Origin: Mesorhizobium sp. B1-1-8
GTDB lineage: Bacteria > Pseudomonadota > Alphaproteobacteria > Rhizobiales > Rhizobiaceae
Direction of reading: 5' to 3'
DNA length: 64,000 bases
NCBI RefSeq assembly: GCF_006442795.2
Contig: NZ_CP083956.1
Span: forward strand, 1,240,001-1,304,000
The translations under genes were made by a program, and so were the position numbers. Within the stretch, counting starts at the first letter, position 1, and each line of letters begins with the position of its first letter. Shown here one piece after another: positions 27,820 to 34,968 of the stretch. The notes beneath the pieces are model-generated. The model saw only the letters and a program-made list of their open reading frames with translations, did no database searches and was not told the origin of the DNA.

Positions 27820-28644
27820 TCAGTGGTGAATTGCCATAGCTTCGATGATCTCCGGCCAGTCGGCGCGGTTCAGTTCGTGGCCACCGCCTTCGATCCGCAC
27901 AAGCCTGGCGCCGGCAACAGCCGCCGCGAGCGCCTCGCCATGTTCGATCGGGAAGAGCGGATCGGAGGTGCCATGGATGACGAGCAGCGGCACCATCAGG
28001 TCGTTTATGTTGCGCTTTTCTGCGCTACCCTCGAGCAGGAAATGATTGATGGCGCTGGCGAGGCCGCCGGAGCGGTCGTAATCTTCCTCGATCATCGCCC
28101 GCGTTCGCCGCTCATCAAACGGATGCAAGGTGCTGGAGAGCGCACGCGCGTCCTTGACCATATAATCGAGCACCTGGTCGCGGTTCGACCAGTCGAGACC
28201 GGTGCCTTCGGCCGAATGTTTCCTGTAGGCCTCGCTCGCTCCGGGCAGGCCGGAGGTGTCGATGCCAAGCGGCGAGCAGCTGATCACGGTTAGCGCGCTG
28301 ACGCGTCCGGGATGTTTCAGCGCCACGTTCTGCGCGATCATGCCGCCCATCGACATGCCGACCACATGGGCCTTGCGGATGCCGTGGTCGTCGAGGACGC
28401 GGATGGCATCGTCCGTCATGTCCTCGAATGTGTAAGGGGGCGCCCCGGGCTCGTATTTGGTCGACAGGCCGGTATCGCGATTATCGTAGCGCATGACGAA
28501 ACGGCTGCGTTCGGCCAGCTGCCGGCAGAACGCCTTGGGCCACCACAGCATCGAGGCCATGGCGCCCATGATCAAAAGGATCGCCGGATCGGCCGGATTG
28601 CCGAAAGTCTCGGAAACGATCTCGGGGCGTGGCTCTGGGGTCAT
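27820..28644 (-). CDS. Alpha/beta hydrolase
   Basis: A 274-residue cytoplasmic hydrolase. The nucleophile elbow GMSMGGM (Ser), LIMGAMASMLWWPKAFC (oxyanion region), RYDNRDTGLS, the acid region VIHGTSDPLFP and the catalytic His in GGGHELNRADW are all in place. The RYDNRDTG motif is typical of aclacinomycin-methylesterase-like esterases. The ATG at 28644 is preferred because GATGAGGAG lies at proper spacing. Divergent from the HxlR regulator with operator-like repeats between them, so likely controlled by it. Confidence 0.9.
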   Translation of the reverse strand: MTPEPRPEIVSETFGNPADPAILLIMGAMASMLWWPKAFCRQLAERSRFVMRYDNRDTGLSTKYEPGAPPYTFEDMTDDAIRVLDDHGIRKAHVVGMSMGGMIAQNVALKHPGRVSALTVISCSPLGIDTSGLPGASEAYRKHSAEGTGLDWSNRDQVLDYMVKDARALSSTLHPFDERRTRAMIEEDYDRSGGLASAINHFLLEGSAEKRNINDLMVPLLVIHGTSDPLFPIEHGEALAAAVAGARLVRIEGGGHELNRADWPEIIEAMAIHH

Positions 28645-28675
28645 GGGTTCGCTCCTCATCATTCTGATTGCGTTT

Positions 28676-28725
28676 TGCAATCGGTTGCACGATAATCAAA
28701 CTGGTACGATAATGCAACCGGTTTT
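28676..28725. promoter_or_regulatory. Operator-like repeats between the hydrolase and HxlR genes
   Basis: TGCAATCGGTTGCA (28676-28689) and TGCAACCGGTTTT (28713-28725) are two copies of a TGCAAYCGGTT element 37 bp apart. Each is nearly palindromic. They lie in the 93-bp gap between divergent start codons, as expected for HxlR-type operators. The first overlaps the region just upstream of the hydrolase Shine-Dalgarno sequence. Confidence 0.65.
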
Positions 28726-28737
28726 CGGGAGATTGTC

Positions 28738-29274
28738 ATGAACATCGACCACCGCTCCGGCTGTCCGATCAATCTGTCGCTCGAAGTGTTCGGCGACCGC
28801 TGGAGCCTGATCATCCTGCGCGATATGATCTTCGGCGGCAGGCGCCATTTTCGCGAATTGCTCAACGGCTCGATCGAAGGCATCGCCTCCAACATCCTCG
28901 CCGATCGGCTGAAGCGGCTGATGCAACTCGGCATGCTGACCAAGGCCGACGACCCCAGCCACAAGCAGAAGGCAATCTACAGCCTGACCGAGATGGCAAT
29001 CACGCTGGTGCCGATCATGGCGCATCTCGGCGCCTGGGGGCGGGTATGGCTGCCGGTGAGCGAAGAGCTTTCGATCCGCGCCGAGTTGCTCGAAAAGGGC
29101 GGCCCGCCGCTATGGGAGCAGTTCATGGACGAGTTGCGCCACGAACATCTCGGCGCGCCGGCAAAGACGCCGCCGGGCAAGGCTGGCGTGCGCCAGCAGC
29201 TGCAGGCCGGCTACGAGGCGGTGGTGGCGCGCAAGGCCCATGCCGCTGCCGGCTTCACCGCCGATCCGGGCTGA
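28738..29274 (+). CDS. HxlR-family transcriptional regulator
   Basis: A 178-residue winged-helix regulator. The HxlR signature CPINLSLEVFGDRWSLIILR with Cys at residue 9, then RHFRELLNGSIEGIASNILA and the wing KQKAIYSLTEMA. Cys in this position acts as a redox or aldehyde sensor in some members. The C-terminal extension after residue 120 is longer than in minimal HxlR proteins. Divergently transcribed from the hydrolase, its likely target. Confidence 0.9.
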   Translation: MNIDHRSGCPINLSLEVFGDRWSLIILRDMIFGGRRHFRELLNGSIEGIASNILADRLKRLMQLGMLTKADDPSHKQKAIYSLTEMAITLVPIMAHLGAWGRVWLPVSEELSIRAELLEKGGPPLWEQFMDELRHEHLGAPAKTPPGKAGVRQQLQAGYEAVVARKAHAAAGFTADPG

Positions 29275-29279
29275 AGGGC

Positions 29280-29681
29280 CTAATTCAAATTGATGTCGCG
29301 GCTTGCCGACCGCATCGACACCGAGAAGCCGGCGAGCACGTCGAACAGCGCGATGATCATCAGCGTGAAGAACACCGAATGCGCCGCGCCCTTGACCAGC
29401 AGGAACTCGACCAGGAAGGCGATGAAGACCAGCGTCGACAAAAGATGATCCATGATCGACGCGTTGGTCGTGCGCGCCGACTTCACCATCTCGACGAACA
29501 GGAAGATCAGCCCGATCAGGATCATCAGGTCTCCGAGCGTCATCGAGAAGACGCCGCCCGACATCATGCGGATCGAAAACATTTCGGTCGTCCACGGATC
29601 GTCGCCGCCGCCGAACAGCCCGAGCAGTCCGAGATTGTAGAGGACGAAAGGCACGATCAGCAGCGGGATGGCACCAAACAT
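29280..29681 (-). CDS. YqhA-like/unknown four-helix membrane protein
   Basis: A 133-residue integral membrane protein with about four hydrophobic segments (IPLLIVPFVLYNLGLLGLF; LGDLMILIGLIFLFVEMV; LSTLVFIAFLVEFLLVKG; VFFTLMIIALFDVLAGF). A conserved-looking loop KSARTTNASIMDHLLST lies between helices 2 and 3. GGAGACGCCC before the ATG at 29681 supports this start. I recognise it as a conserved rhizobial protein but not its function. It ends 6 nt from the convergent HxlR gene. Confidence 0.7.
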   Translation of the reverse strand: MFGAIPLLIVPFVLYNLGLLGLFGGGDDPWTTEMFSIRMMSGGVFSMTLGDLMILIGLIFLFVEMVKSARTTNASIMDHLLSTLVFIAFLVEFLLVKGAAHSVFFTLMIIALFDVLAGFSVSMRSASRDINLN

Positions 29682-29900
29682 CTGGGCGTCTCCAATGGGG
29701 GGCACCCTTTTGTAAAATCCGCCGCTGCCGCGCCGTCAAGGCTTTTCGCTGGCGGCGGCGAACACGCTCTAAGACCTAATGAAATAACGATGTCAGCCGG
29801 TTGCCCGGCCGACAGCGGTGTCGGACACATCGCAAGCGCTACGCACGGTCCAATAGCGGAGCCGAGGCCGCATCAAGGGTCGGCGGACCGGGCGCCAGAT

Positions 29901-29928
29901 ACAAAAGAACCGGCCAAGAGGCCGGTTC
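29901..29928 (-). terminator. Terminator of rpoH
   Basis: On the minus strand GAACCGGCC-TCTT-GGCCGGTTC is followed by TTTTGT, 42 nt beyond the rpoH stop. Confidence 0.85.
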
Positions 29929-29969
29929 CGAGTTCCCGATTTTTACGGGCGATGTCAAAGTGACAGCGT

Positions 29970-30881
29970 TTAAGCCGCCGGCTGCGCCTCGATGGTGCGC
30001 AGCGCCTGGCTCTGGCGCTTGGCCGCGGCCTTGACCGCGTCCTGCACCTTCTCGAAGGCGCGCACCTCGATCTGGCGCACGCGCTCGCGGCTGATGTCGA
30101 ACTCGGCCGACAGCTCTTCCAGCGTCAGCGGCTCTTCGGCCAGGCGACGCGCCTCGAAGATGCGCCGCTCGCGGTCGTTGAGCACCGACAGAGCGCCCGA
30201 CAGCATGGCGCGCCGGTTTTCCAGCTCGTCCTGCTCGATCAGCATGTCTTCCTGGCTCTCGTGGTCGTCGACCAGCCAGTCCTGCCATTCGCCGGATTCA
30301 CCTTCGCTCGCCCGGATCGGGGCATTGAGCGAGGCGTCGCCCGACAGGCGGCGGTTCATCGACACCACTTCCGCCTCGGACACGTTGAGGCGGGTGGCGA
30401 TCTCGGTGATCTGGTCGGGCTTCAAATCGCCTTCGTCGAGGGCCTGGATCTTGCCCTTCACCTTGCGCAGGTTGAAGAACAGGCGCTTCTGGTTGGCGGT
30501 GGTGCCCATCTTGACCAGGCTCCACGAGCGCAGGATGTATTCCTGGATTGAGGCCTTGATCCACCACATGGCGTAGGTGGCGAGGCGGAAGCCGCGCTCC
30601 GGTTCGAATTTCTTGACGGCCTGCATCAGGCCGACATTGCCTTCCGAGATCACCTCGCCGATCGGCAGGCCGTAGCCGCGATAGCCCATGGCGATCTTGG
30701 CGACGAGCCGCAAATGGCTGGTGACGAGCTTGTGCGCGGCGGAGGTGTCCTCATGCTCGGCGTAACGCTTGGCGAGCATGTACTCTTCCTGCGGCTGCAG
30801 CATCGGAAAGCGACGGATTTCTTCCAGGTAACGGGCGAGACCGCCTTCACCGGAAACGATACTGGGTAATGATTGGGCCAT
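29970..30881 (-). CDS. rpoH: Heat-shock sigma factor RpoH (sigma-32)
   Basis: A 303-residue alternative sigma factor directing RNA polymerase to heat-shock promoters. Region 2 is complete (LVTSHLRLVAKIAMGYRGYG, EGNVGLMQAVKKFEP, RLATYAMWWIKASIQEYILR). The RpoH box is present (QKRLFFNLRKVK), and region 4 ends with EELSAEFDISRERVRQIE. The Q-R-L-F-F-N-L-R box separates it from the housekeeping sigma factor. Rhizobia often have two rpoH genes; which one this is cannot be told. The 208 bp upstream contain an AT-rich tract. A terminator follows. Confidence 0.96.
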   Translation of the reverse strand: MAQSLPSIVSGEGGLARYLEEIRRFPMLQPQEEYMLAKRYAEHEDTSAAHKLVTSHLRLVAKIAMGYRGYGLPIGEVISEGNVGLMQAVKKFEPERGFRLATYAMWWIKASIQEYILRSWSLVKMGTTANQKRLFFNLRKVKGKIQALDEGDLKPDQITEIATRLNVSEAEVVSMNRRLSGDASLNAPIRASEGESGEWQDWLVDDHESQEDMLIEQDELENRRAMLSGALSVLNDRERRIFEARRLAEEPLTLEELSAEFDISRERVRQIEVRAFEKVQDAVKAAAKRQSQALRTIEAQPAA

Positions 30882-31089
30882 GATAGCGCCCCCTCTCTTT
30901 TGGAGTGATGCCCCCGAACACGGCGGGCATGTGTCGCCAATGCCAAAGGCTCATCGCGACAACCGGTGTATATAGGAACAAAACCAGAAAGGACAGCATT
31001 TGTTCAACACGAAACAGTGTGTCACGCTTAAGTGAACAACGCCAGTCAGGTTTTTTGATGGTCGGTTTGAAGCGTCTTGATGGCAGGTC

Positions 31090-32148
31090 TTAGAGTTTGC
31101 GAAAGCCGCCGACCAGTTCCTCCATGTCCCTTGGTATCGGCGCCTCGAACCTCATCGTTAGATGGGTAGTCGGGTGCCGGAATTCAAGGAGCCAGGCGTG
31201 CAAGGCCTGCCTGGGGAAGGCATTTACCTCGCTTTTCAGCGGCTCGGGCAGCCGGTTGGCCTTGGTGCGGAAGGCCTGGCTGTAGTCCGGGTCGCCGACC
31301 ACCGGATGGCCGATATGAGCCATGTGGACGCGGATCTGGTGGGTGCGGCCGGTCTCCAGCCGGCATTCGACCAGGCTTGCGGTGGTGAATTCCTTCTGCC
31401 TCTCGCCGAAACGCTCCACCACGGTGAAATGGGTGATGGCGTGGCGGGCGTCGTCGCGGTCTTCGGGCACGACGGCGCGGCGCACGCGGTCGGATGCGCG
31501 GCCGAGCGGGGCATCGATCGTGCCGGTCGGCCGTTGCGGAATGCCCCAGACCAGCGCCAGATAGGCACGTTCCAGGTCGCCGGTGCGGCCGTGGTCGGCG
31601 AAGGCTTCGGAGAGCGCCTTGTGGGCGCGGTCGGTCTTGGCCACCACCATGACGCCGCTGGTTTCCTTGTCCAGCCTATGCACGATGCCCGGCCGCCTGA
31701 CGCCGCCGATGCCGGACAGGCTGTCGCCGCAATGATGGATCAGCGCGTTGACGAGCGTGCCGGTCCAGTTGCCGGCGCCGGGATGGACGACCAGCCCGGC
31801 CGGCTTGTTGATGACGATCAGCTCGTCGTCCTCATAGAGGATGTCGAGCGCAATGGCCTCACCCTGCGGTTCGGCCGGCTCGGGCGCCGGCATGACGACC
31901 GATACGCGCTCGCCGGCGGCCATCTTGCGCTTGGCCTCCTCGACCAGCCTGCCGGCGATGGAGACGGCGCCTTGTTTGATCAACGCCTGCACGCGGCTGC
32001 GCGACATATCGGGACCGAGGGCTGCGGCCAGCCATTGGTCGAGGCGCTGGCCGGCGGCTTCCGCGCCGGCTTCCAGCACGACCGGAGCGCCGCCCTCCGT
32101 CAATTCATCCCCTATCAATATCGGGGCCTCTTCGTTATGAGCGCTCAT
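31090..32148 (-). CDS. RluA/RluD-family 23S rRNA pseudouridine synthase
   Basis: A 352-residue RNA-modifying enzyme. An N-terminal S4-like RNA-binding domain (RLDQWLAAALGPDMSRSRVQ, ALIKQGAVSIAGR) precedes the catalytic domain with the active-site aspartate in GIVHRLDKETSGVMVVAKT. Further motifs are NKPAGLVVHPGAG and LETGRTHQIRVHMAHIGHPV. The S4 domain and length favour RluD, which modifies helix 69 of 23S rRNA, but RluC cannot be excluded. The start is 26 bp from the divergent start at 32175, leaving very little room for two promoters. Confidence 0.92.
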   Translation of the reverse strand: MSAHNEEAPILIGDELTEGGAPVVLEAGAEAAGQRLDQWLAAALGPDMSRSRVQALIKQGAVSIAGRLVEEAKRKMAAGERVSVVMPAPEPAEPQGEAIALDILYEDDELIVINKPAGLVVHPGAGNWTGTLVNALIHHCGDSLSGIGGVRRPGIVHRLDKETSGVMVVAKTDRAHKALSEAFADHGRTGDLERAYLALVWGIPQRPTGTIDAPLGRASDRVRRAVVPEDRDDARHAITHFTVVERFGERQKEFTTASLVECRLETGRTHQIRVHMAHIGHPVVGDPDYSQAFRTKANRLPEPLKSEVNAFPRQALHAWLLEFRHPTTHLTMRFEAPIPRDMEELVGGFRKL

Positions 32149-32174
32149 CGAAACCCGTTGCGGATTGTTCAGCC

Positions 32175-32558
32175 ATGGCCCGGCCCCTTGCCGAAGAAGA
32201 AGAGGAAAAACCGCTCGACCCGGAAGCCGAGAAGGTGCGCCGAAAACTCGTCCGCTTCATGATCGTCAATCTCGGCCTGCTCTTCCTCGCCCTTATGGTG
32301 GTGATCGGCGCCCTTGTCTACAAAGCCCGCAACGCGCCAGGCGCCGGTTCCGCGCCTGTGGTAGACGTCCAGGCTCCGGCCGGCGCGCCGCTCTCCGGCG
32401 ACATCGTGCTTCCCGTGGGCGCCAGGGTGGTCAGCCAGTCGCTGTCCGGCAACCGCCTGTCGATCGACGCCGAGCTCGCCGACGGCAGCCGCGCCATCTT
32501 CGTCTACGACATCGCCGAGCACCGCATCATCGGCCAGTTCGCGATCCGCAATAGATGA
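32175..32558 (+). CDS. Single-pass membrane protein (DUF6476-like)
   Basis: A 127-residue protein with an acidic N-terminus (LAEEEEEKPLDPEAEKVRRK), one membrane helix (MIVNLGLLFLALMVVIGALV, about residues 29-48) and a C-terminal domain on the far side of the membrane (LPVGARVVSQSLSGNRLSID, then FVYDIAEHRIIGQF). The family is common in Rhizobiales and always lies near rluD and rpoH. Function unknown. Confidence 0.78.
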   Translation: MARPLAEEEEEKPLDPEAEKVRRKLVRFMIVNLGLLFLALMVVIGALVYKARNAPGAGSAPVVDVQAPAGAPLSGDIVLPVGARVVSQSLSGNRLSIDAELADGSRAIFVYDIAEHRIIGQFAIRNR

Positions 32559-32589
32559 GGCCGCAACAAATGAGGCCACAACAAATGAG
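32555..32589 (+). repeat. 15-bp tandem repeat at a stop/start junction
   Basis: ATGAGGCCGCAACAA, ATGAGGCCACAACAA and then ATGAG: 2.3 copies of a 15-bp unit. The stop codon of the membrane protein gene (TGA at 32556-32558) is inside the first unit. Each unit has an ATGAG that could act as a start or stop. It looks like a recent slippage duplication between two genes. Confidence 0.7.
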
Positions 32590-32598
32590 CTTGCGACG

Positions 32599-33012
32599 AT
32601 GAGCGGCTTTGCCGAAACCCGCGTCATCGCGACGGTCGCCGTGGTGGTGCGCAATTACGACGAGGCGATCGCCTGGTATGTCGAGCGGCTGGGGTTTGTG
32701 CTCATCGACGATGTCGATCTCGGCGGCGGCAAGCGCTGGGTCACGGTTCAGCCGGCCAACGGCAACGGCGCGCGGCTGCTTTTGGCCGAGGCCGCCGACG
32801 AGACGCAGGCGAGCCGCATTGGCAACCAGACCGGCGGCCGGGTCTTTTTGTTCCTCGAGACCGACAATTTCGACCGCGATCATCGGACGATGCTGGAAAA
32901 AGGCGTCGAGTTTCGTGAGGCGCCGCGCTTTGAGCCCTACGGCACCGTGGCGGTGTTTGCCGATCTCTACGGCAATCTCTGGGATCTGATCGAGCCGAAA
33001 CGGCAGGGCTGA
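32599..33012 (+). CDS. VOC (glyoxalase/bleomycin resistance) superfamily protein
   Basis: A 137-residue protein with paired beta-alpha-beta-beta-beta modules: VIATVAVVVRNYDEAIAWYV, ERLGFVLIDDVDLGGGKRWV, then VFLFLETDNFDRDHRTML and FEPYGTVAVFADLYGNLWDL. The pattern DLYGNLWDLIEP at the end is typical of small VOC enzymes. Substrate unknown. A duplicate of its last 17 codons is found at 33737-33790. Confidence 0.88.
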   Translation: MSGFAETRVIATVAVVVRNYDEAIAWYVERLGFVLIDDVDLGGGKRWVTVQPANGNGARLLLAEAADETQASRIGNQTGGRVFLFLETDNFDRDHRTMLEKGVEFREAPRFEPYGTVAVFADLYGNLWDLIEPKRQG

Positions 33013-33064
33013 AAACGACCGCCAGGGCGTGCTGCGGTCGCTACTCTAGTCGAATGTGAGAGCG

Positions 33065-33090
33065 GAGGCGGCGAAGTTGCCGCCTCTTTC
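33065..33090 (+). terminator. Terminator after the VOC gene
   Basis: GAGGCGGC-GAAGTT-GCCGCCTC followed by TTTCC, 53 nt after the stop codon. Confidence 0.7.
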
Positions 33091-33152
33091 CTCTGTCGCG
33101 CAGACCGAGCGACACTGAATGAGCGAACTGGGCTCTCTTGGGAAAGCTAACG

Positions 33153-33437
33153 CTAGCCGCCCATCTTCTTGGCCATCGCGCAGAAATCTGCGTGCGCCTT
33201 GTTAAGCGTCGTATCGCCGCAGTCTTTCAGCACCGCTTTACGCTCGTCGGGTTTCATGGCCATCCAGGCGGTCTTGAAATCCGCTTCCGACCTCAATGTT
33301 TTCATGCCGGCATCAGTGAAGAACGGCGACATCTTGGCCGGGTCATCGAGTGCGGACGTGCCGGAACCAGCGGCTATCGCGGCACTACTCATCATTGCGA
33401 GCGCAACTGCGCTCATGCAGAGCACCTTGAAGTTCAT
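33153..33437 (-). CDS. Small exported protein of unknown function
   Basis: A 94-residue precursor with a clear Sec signal peptide (MNFKVLCMSAVALAMMSSAA, cleavage near AIAAG). The mature part is helical and charged (ALDDPAKMSPFFTDAGMKTL, then CGDTTLNKAHADFCAMAKK) with two cysteines that could form a disulfide. A perfect AGGAGGATATTCAA before the ATG at 33437 fixes the start and implies strong translation. No family recognised. Confidence 0.8.
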   Translation of the reverse strand: MNFKVLCMSAVALAMMSSAAIAAGSGTSALDDPAKMSPFFTDAGMKTLRSEADFKTAWMAMKPDERKAVLKDCGDTTLNKAHADFCAMAKKMGG

Positions 33438-33460
33438 TTGAATATCCTCCTTTAGGCCCT

Positions 33461-33670
33461 TCAAGAAAAAGTGACCGTGACGGAAGAACGTGCAGTTGCC
33501 CGGGTCGGTTCCGGCGCGGCGCAAACAAACCTGGCCGTTTGTGGGCAGAGCGCGCGCGGCTTGAAGAGTGTGCACATGGCACACAGTCCAGGTTGTTTAT
33601 CCGGGGTATAGAACCGGCTCTGTCCGTCCGGGTTGATCAGATAGCCCGGCGTGTTTTCTTCTGGTGACAC
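33461..33670 (-). CDS. Possible small cysteine-rich protein (GTG start)
   Basis: A 69-residue reading frame with a GTG start, 23 nt upstream of the exported protein gene. It holds a C-x-x-C pair and two further cysteines (LCAMCTLFKPRALCPQTARF), which could bind metal. No good ribosome-binding site and no family match. The frame may be real or a chance ORF in a leader region. Confidence 0.3.
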   Translation of the reverse strand: MSPEENTPGYLINPDGQSRFYTPDKQPGLCAMCTLFKPRALCPQTARFVCAAPEPTRATARSSVTVTFS

Positions 33671-33736
33671 AGGATCGCAGGCCGGACCGTAGAGCCGGCT
33701 ACTCCCACTGCCCGGGAATTATGCGCTCGATCCCTT

Positions 33737-33790
33737 GTCGATTTCCACGGCAATCTCTGGGACTTGGTCGAGCCGAAACGGCAGGGCTAA
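33737..33790 (+). pseudogene. Remnant of a VOC-family gene (3' end)
   Basis: Seventeen codons and a stop encode VDFHGNLWDLVEPKRQG, nearly identical to the C-terminus of the VOC gene at 32599-33012 (ADLYGNLWDLIEPKRQG). No intact upstream part is present. It lies 86 bp before the tRNA-Glu gene. Interpreted as the leftover of a duplication or recombination event at this integration-prone locus. Confidence 0.8.
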
Positions 33791-33875
33791 AAACGCCTGT
33801 TCGGCAGAGTCGGCGAACTGCGGAAACCCCAGTTGCTTTTTTCCAACCGCCAGCCTATGTAGCCGGTTCTTGAGC

Positions 33876-33950
33876 GCGCCCATCGTCTAGCGGTCAGGAC
33901 ACCGCCCTCTCACGGCGGGAACAGGGGTTCGATTCCCCTTGGGCGTACCA
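33876..33950 (+). tRNA. tRNA-Glu (anticodon CTC)
   Basis: A 75-nt cloverleaf with encoded CCA. The acceptor stem is GCGCCCA with TGGGCGT, the D arm holds TCTAGCGGTCAGGA, and the anticodon loop CTCTCAC gives CTC. The T arm is CAGGGGTTCGATTCCCCTT... The gene is intact and its 3' half is the integration site of the mobile element that follows. Confidence 0.96.
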
Positions 33951-33951
33951 A
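33902..33951. other. attL, 50-bp attachment repeat within tRNA-Glu
   Basis: Identical base for base to 56735-56784. It covers the anticodon arm through CCA of the tRNA plus one base (from CCGCCCTCTCACGGCGGGAA to GGGCGTACCAA). Confidence 0.93.
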
Positions 33952-34269
33952 GCTTTCCAACACCTTAGCATGCCAAGCCCGAGTTTCGTTGTCGGTTTCG
34001 TTGAAACGGCCGATCCAGTTCGGACTTCGCCGACCTTTCGTTTTAAGCCATTCGAGCGCTGCCTATCGCTTCGCGCCAACCCGCGTCGACTTCAATTTCT
34101 TTTTCGCTATCGTCCCCGACGCAAGCCATTGATGTTTAATGTATATTTTTCGACATACAGAATTTGTATGTCACAATATTTTGCGTATGTCGAAATTACT
34201 TAGGAAAGCCAGTATTGCGCCGGTCATACGCCGGCATGTATTATTGGGCACCCAAGTTGATTTGGAGAT
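33952..34269. promoter_or_regulatory. Left-end leader with operator-like GACATAC repeats
   Basis: A 318-bp non-coding stretch between attL and the first element gene. An inverted repeat CGACATACA-GAAT-TTGTATGTC lies at 34151-34172 and a further half-site GTATGTCG at 34184-34191, within an AT-rich tract. Such repeats are typical of phage-type repressor or AlpA operators. The rest shows no gene. Confidence 0.55.
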
Positions 34270-34485
34270 ATGTCAGTGCGAACTAAGCAAGCCCCATTGT
34301 CAAACACGCCACCGGGTGGTGCAATGACGGTCGACGAGACGGCCGACTACCTTCGCGTCTGCCGATCGACCGTCTACGCCTTGTTTCGGTCTGGCGATAT
34401 TGTTCCCGCAAAAGTCCGCGGGCGTACTCTTGTGCGCCGCGTTGACGCCGAGGCTTTCCTCGATCGCTGCGTTGGTGCTGCTTGA
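34270..34485 (+). CDS. AlpA/excisionase-family HTH protein
   Basis: A 71-residue MerR-like DNA-binding protein: MTVDETADYLRVCRSTVYAL, then FRSGDIVPAKVRGRTLVRRV. This is the HTH_17/excisionase fold used by Xis and by AlpA regulators of integrative elements. A GGAG precedes the ATG. As first gene after attL with operator repeats upstream, it probably controls excision or early transcription. Confidence 0.85.
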   Translation: MSVRTKQAPLSNTPPGGAMTVDETADYLRVCRSTVYALFRSGDIVPAKVRGRTLVRRVDAEAFLDRCVGAA

Positions 34486-34544
34486 CGGCCGCTTCTTTCT
34501 CTCGCCGTGAGCGGCGTCGCCGTGGCAACTGCGATCGGCTCGTA

Positions 34545-34865
34545 ATGTCGGACCGCCCGTGGGTTTTTTGTGACCTGCGGCCGGCAACCGTAGCGGATCT
34601 GCGGCCAGGCGAGGCGATGGTGCCGGGAATGCAGTGGCTTCTCGCCCGCGGGGCAAACGAGCAAGGGTTGCCTGGCGATATGTTTTTCGAGATCCCGCTG
34701 AAGTTGCCGCCCGAGAAGCGCGCCAACACCGGCCCCAACGTTCGGGCAGTTATCGAGACACTACGCGAGTCTGCCGAGTTTCGGCGCATGATGGATCGGT
34801 ATCACTGGTTTGCGCCAAGGGCCGGCGAGCCCGGCTATTCGGACATGCACCCGCCAACGGTTTAG
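34545..34865 (+). CDS. Unknown element protein after AlpA
   Basis: About 106 residues from the ATG at 34545; a TTG at 34482 overlapping the alpA stop would give 127. Sequence includes VFCDLRPATVADLRPGEAMV and LKLPPEKRANTGPNVRAVIE. No cysteine motifs, membrane helices or known domain. Its place between alpA and the primase suggests an early function. Confidence 0.6.
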   Translation: MSDRPWVFCDLRPATVADLRPGEAMVPGMQWLLARGANEQGLPGDMFFEIPLKLPPEKRANTGPNVRAVIETLRESAEFRRMMDRYHWFAPRAGEPGYSDMHPPTV

Positions 34866-34968
34866 CGCACCGCAGTCAATCTGACGACCAATCGACCCGG
34901 GAAAGGGAAAACAGAAACGCCGACCGCGTTGGTAAAAACGCGAGTCGGCGAGAAAGTAATTACACGAG

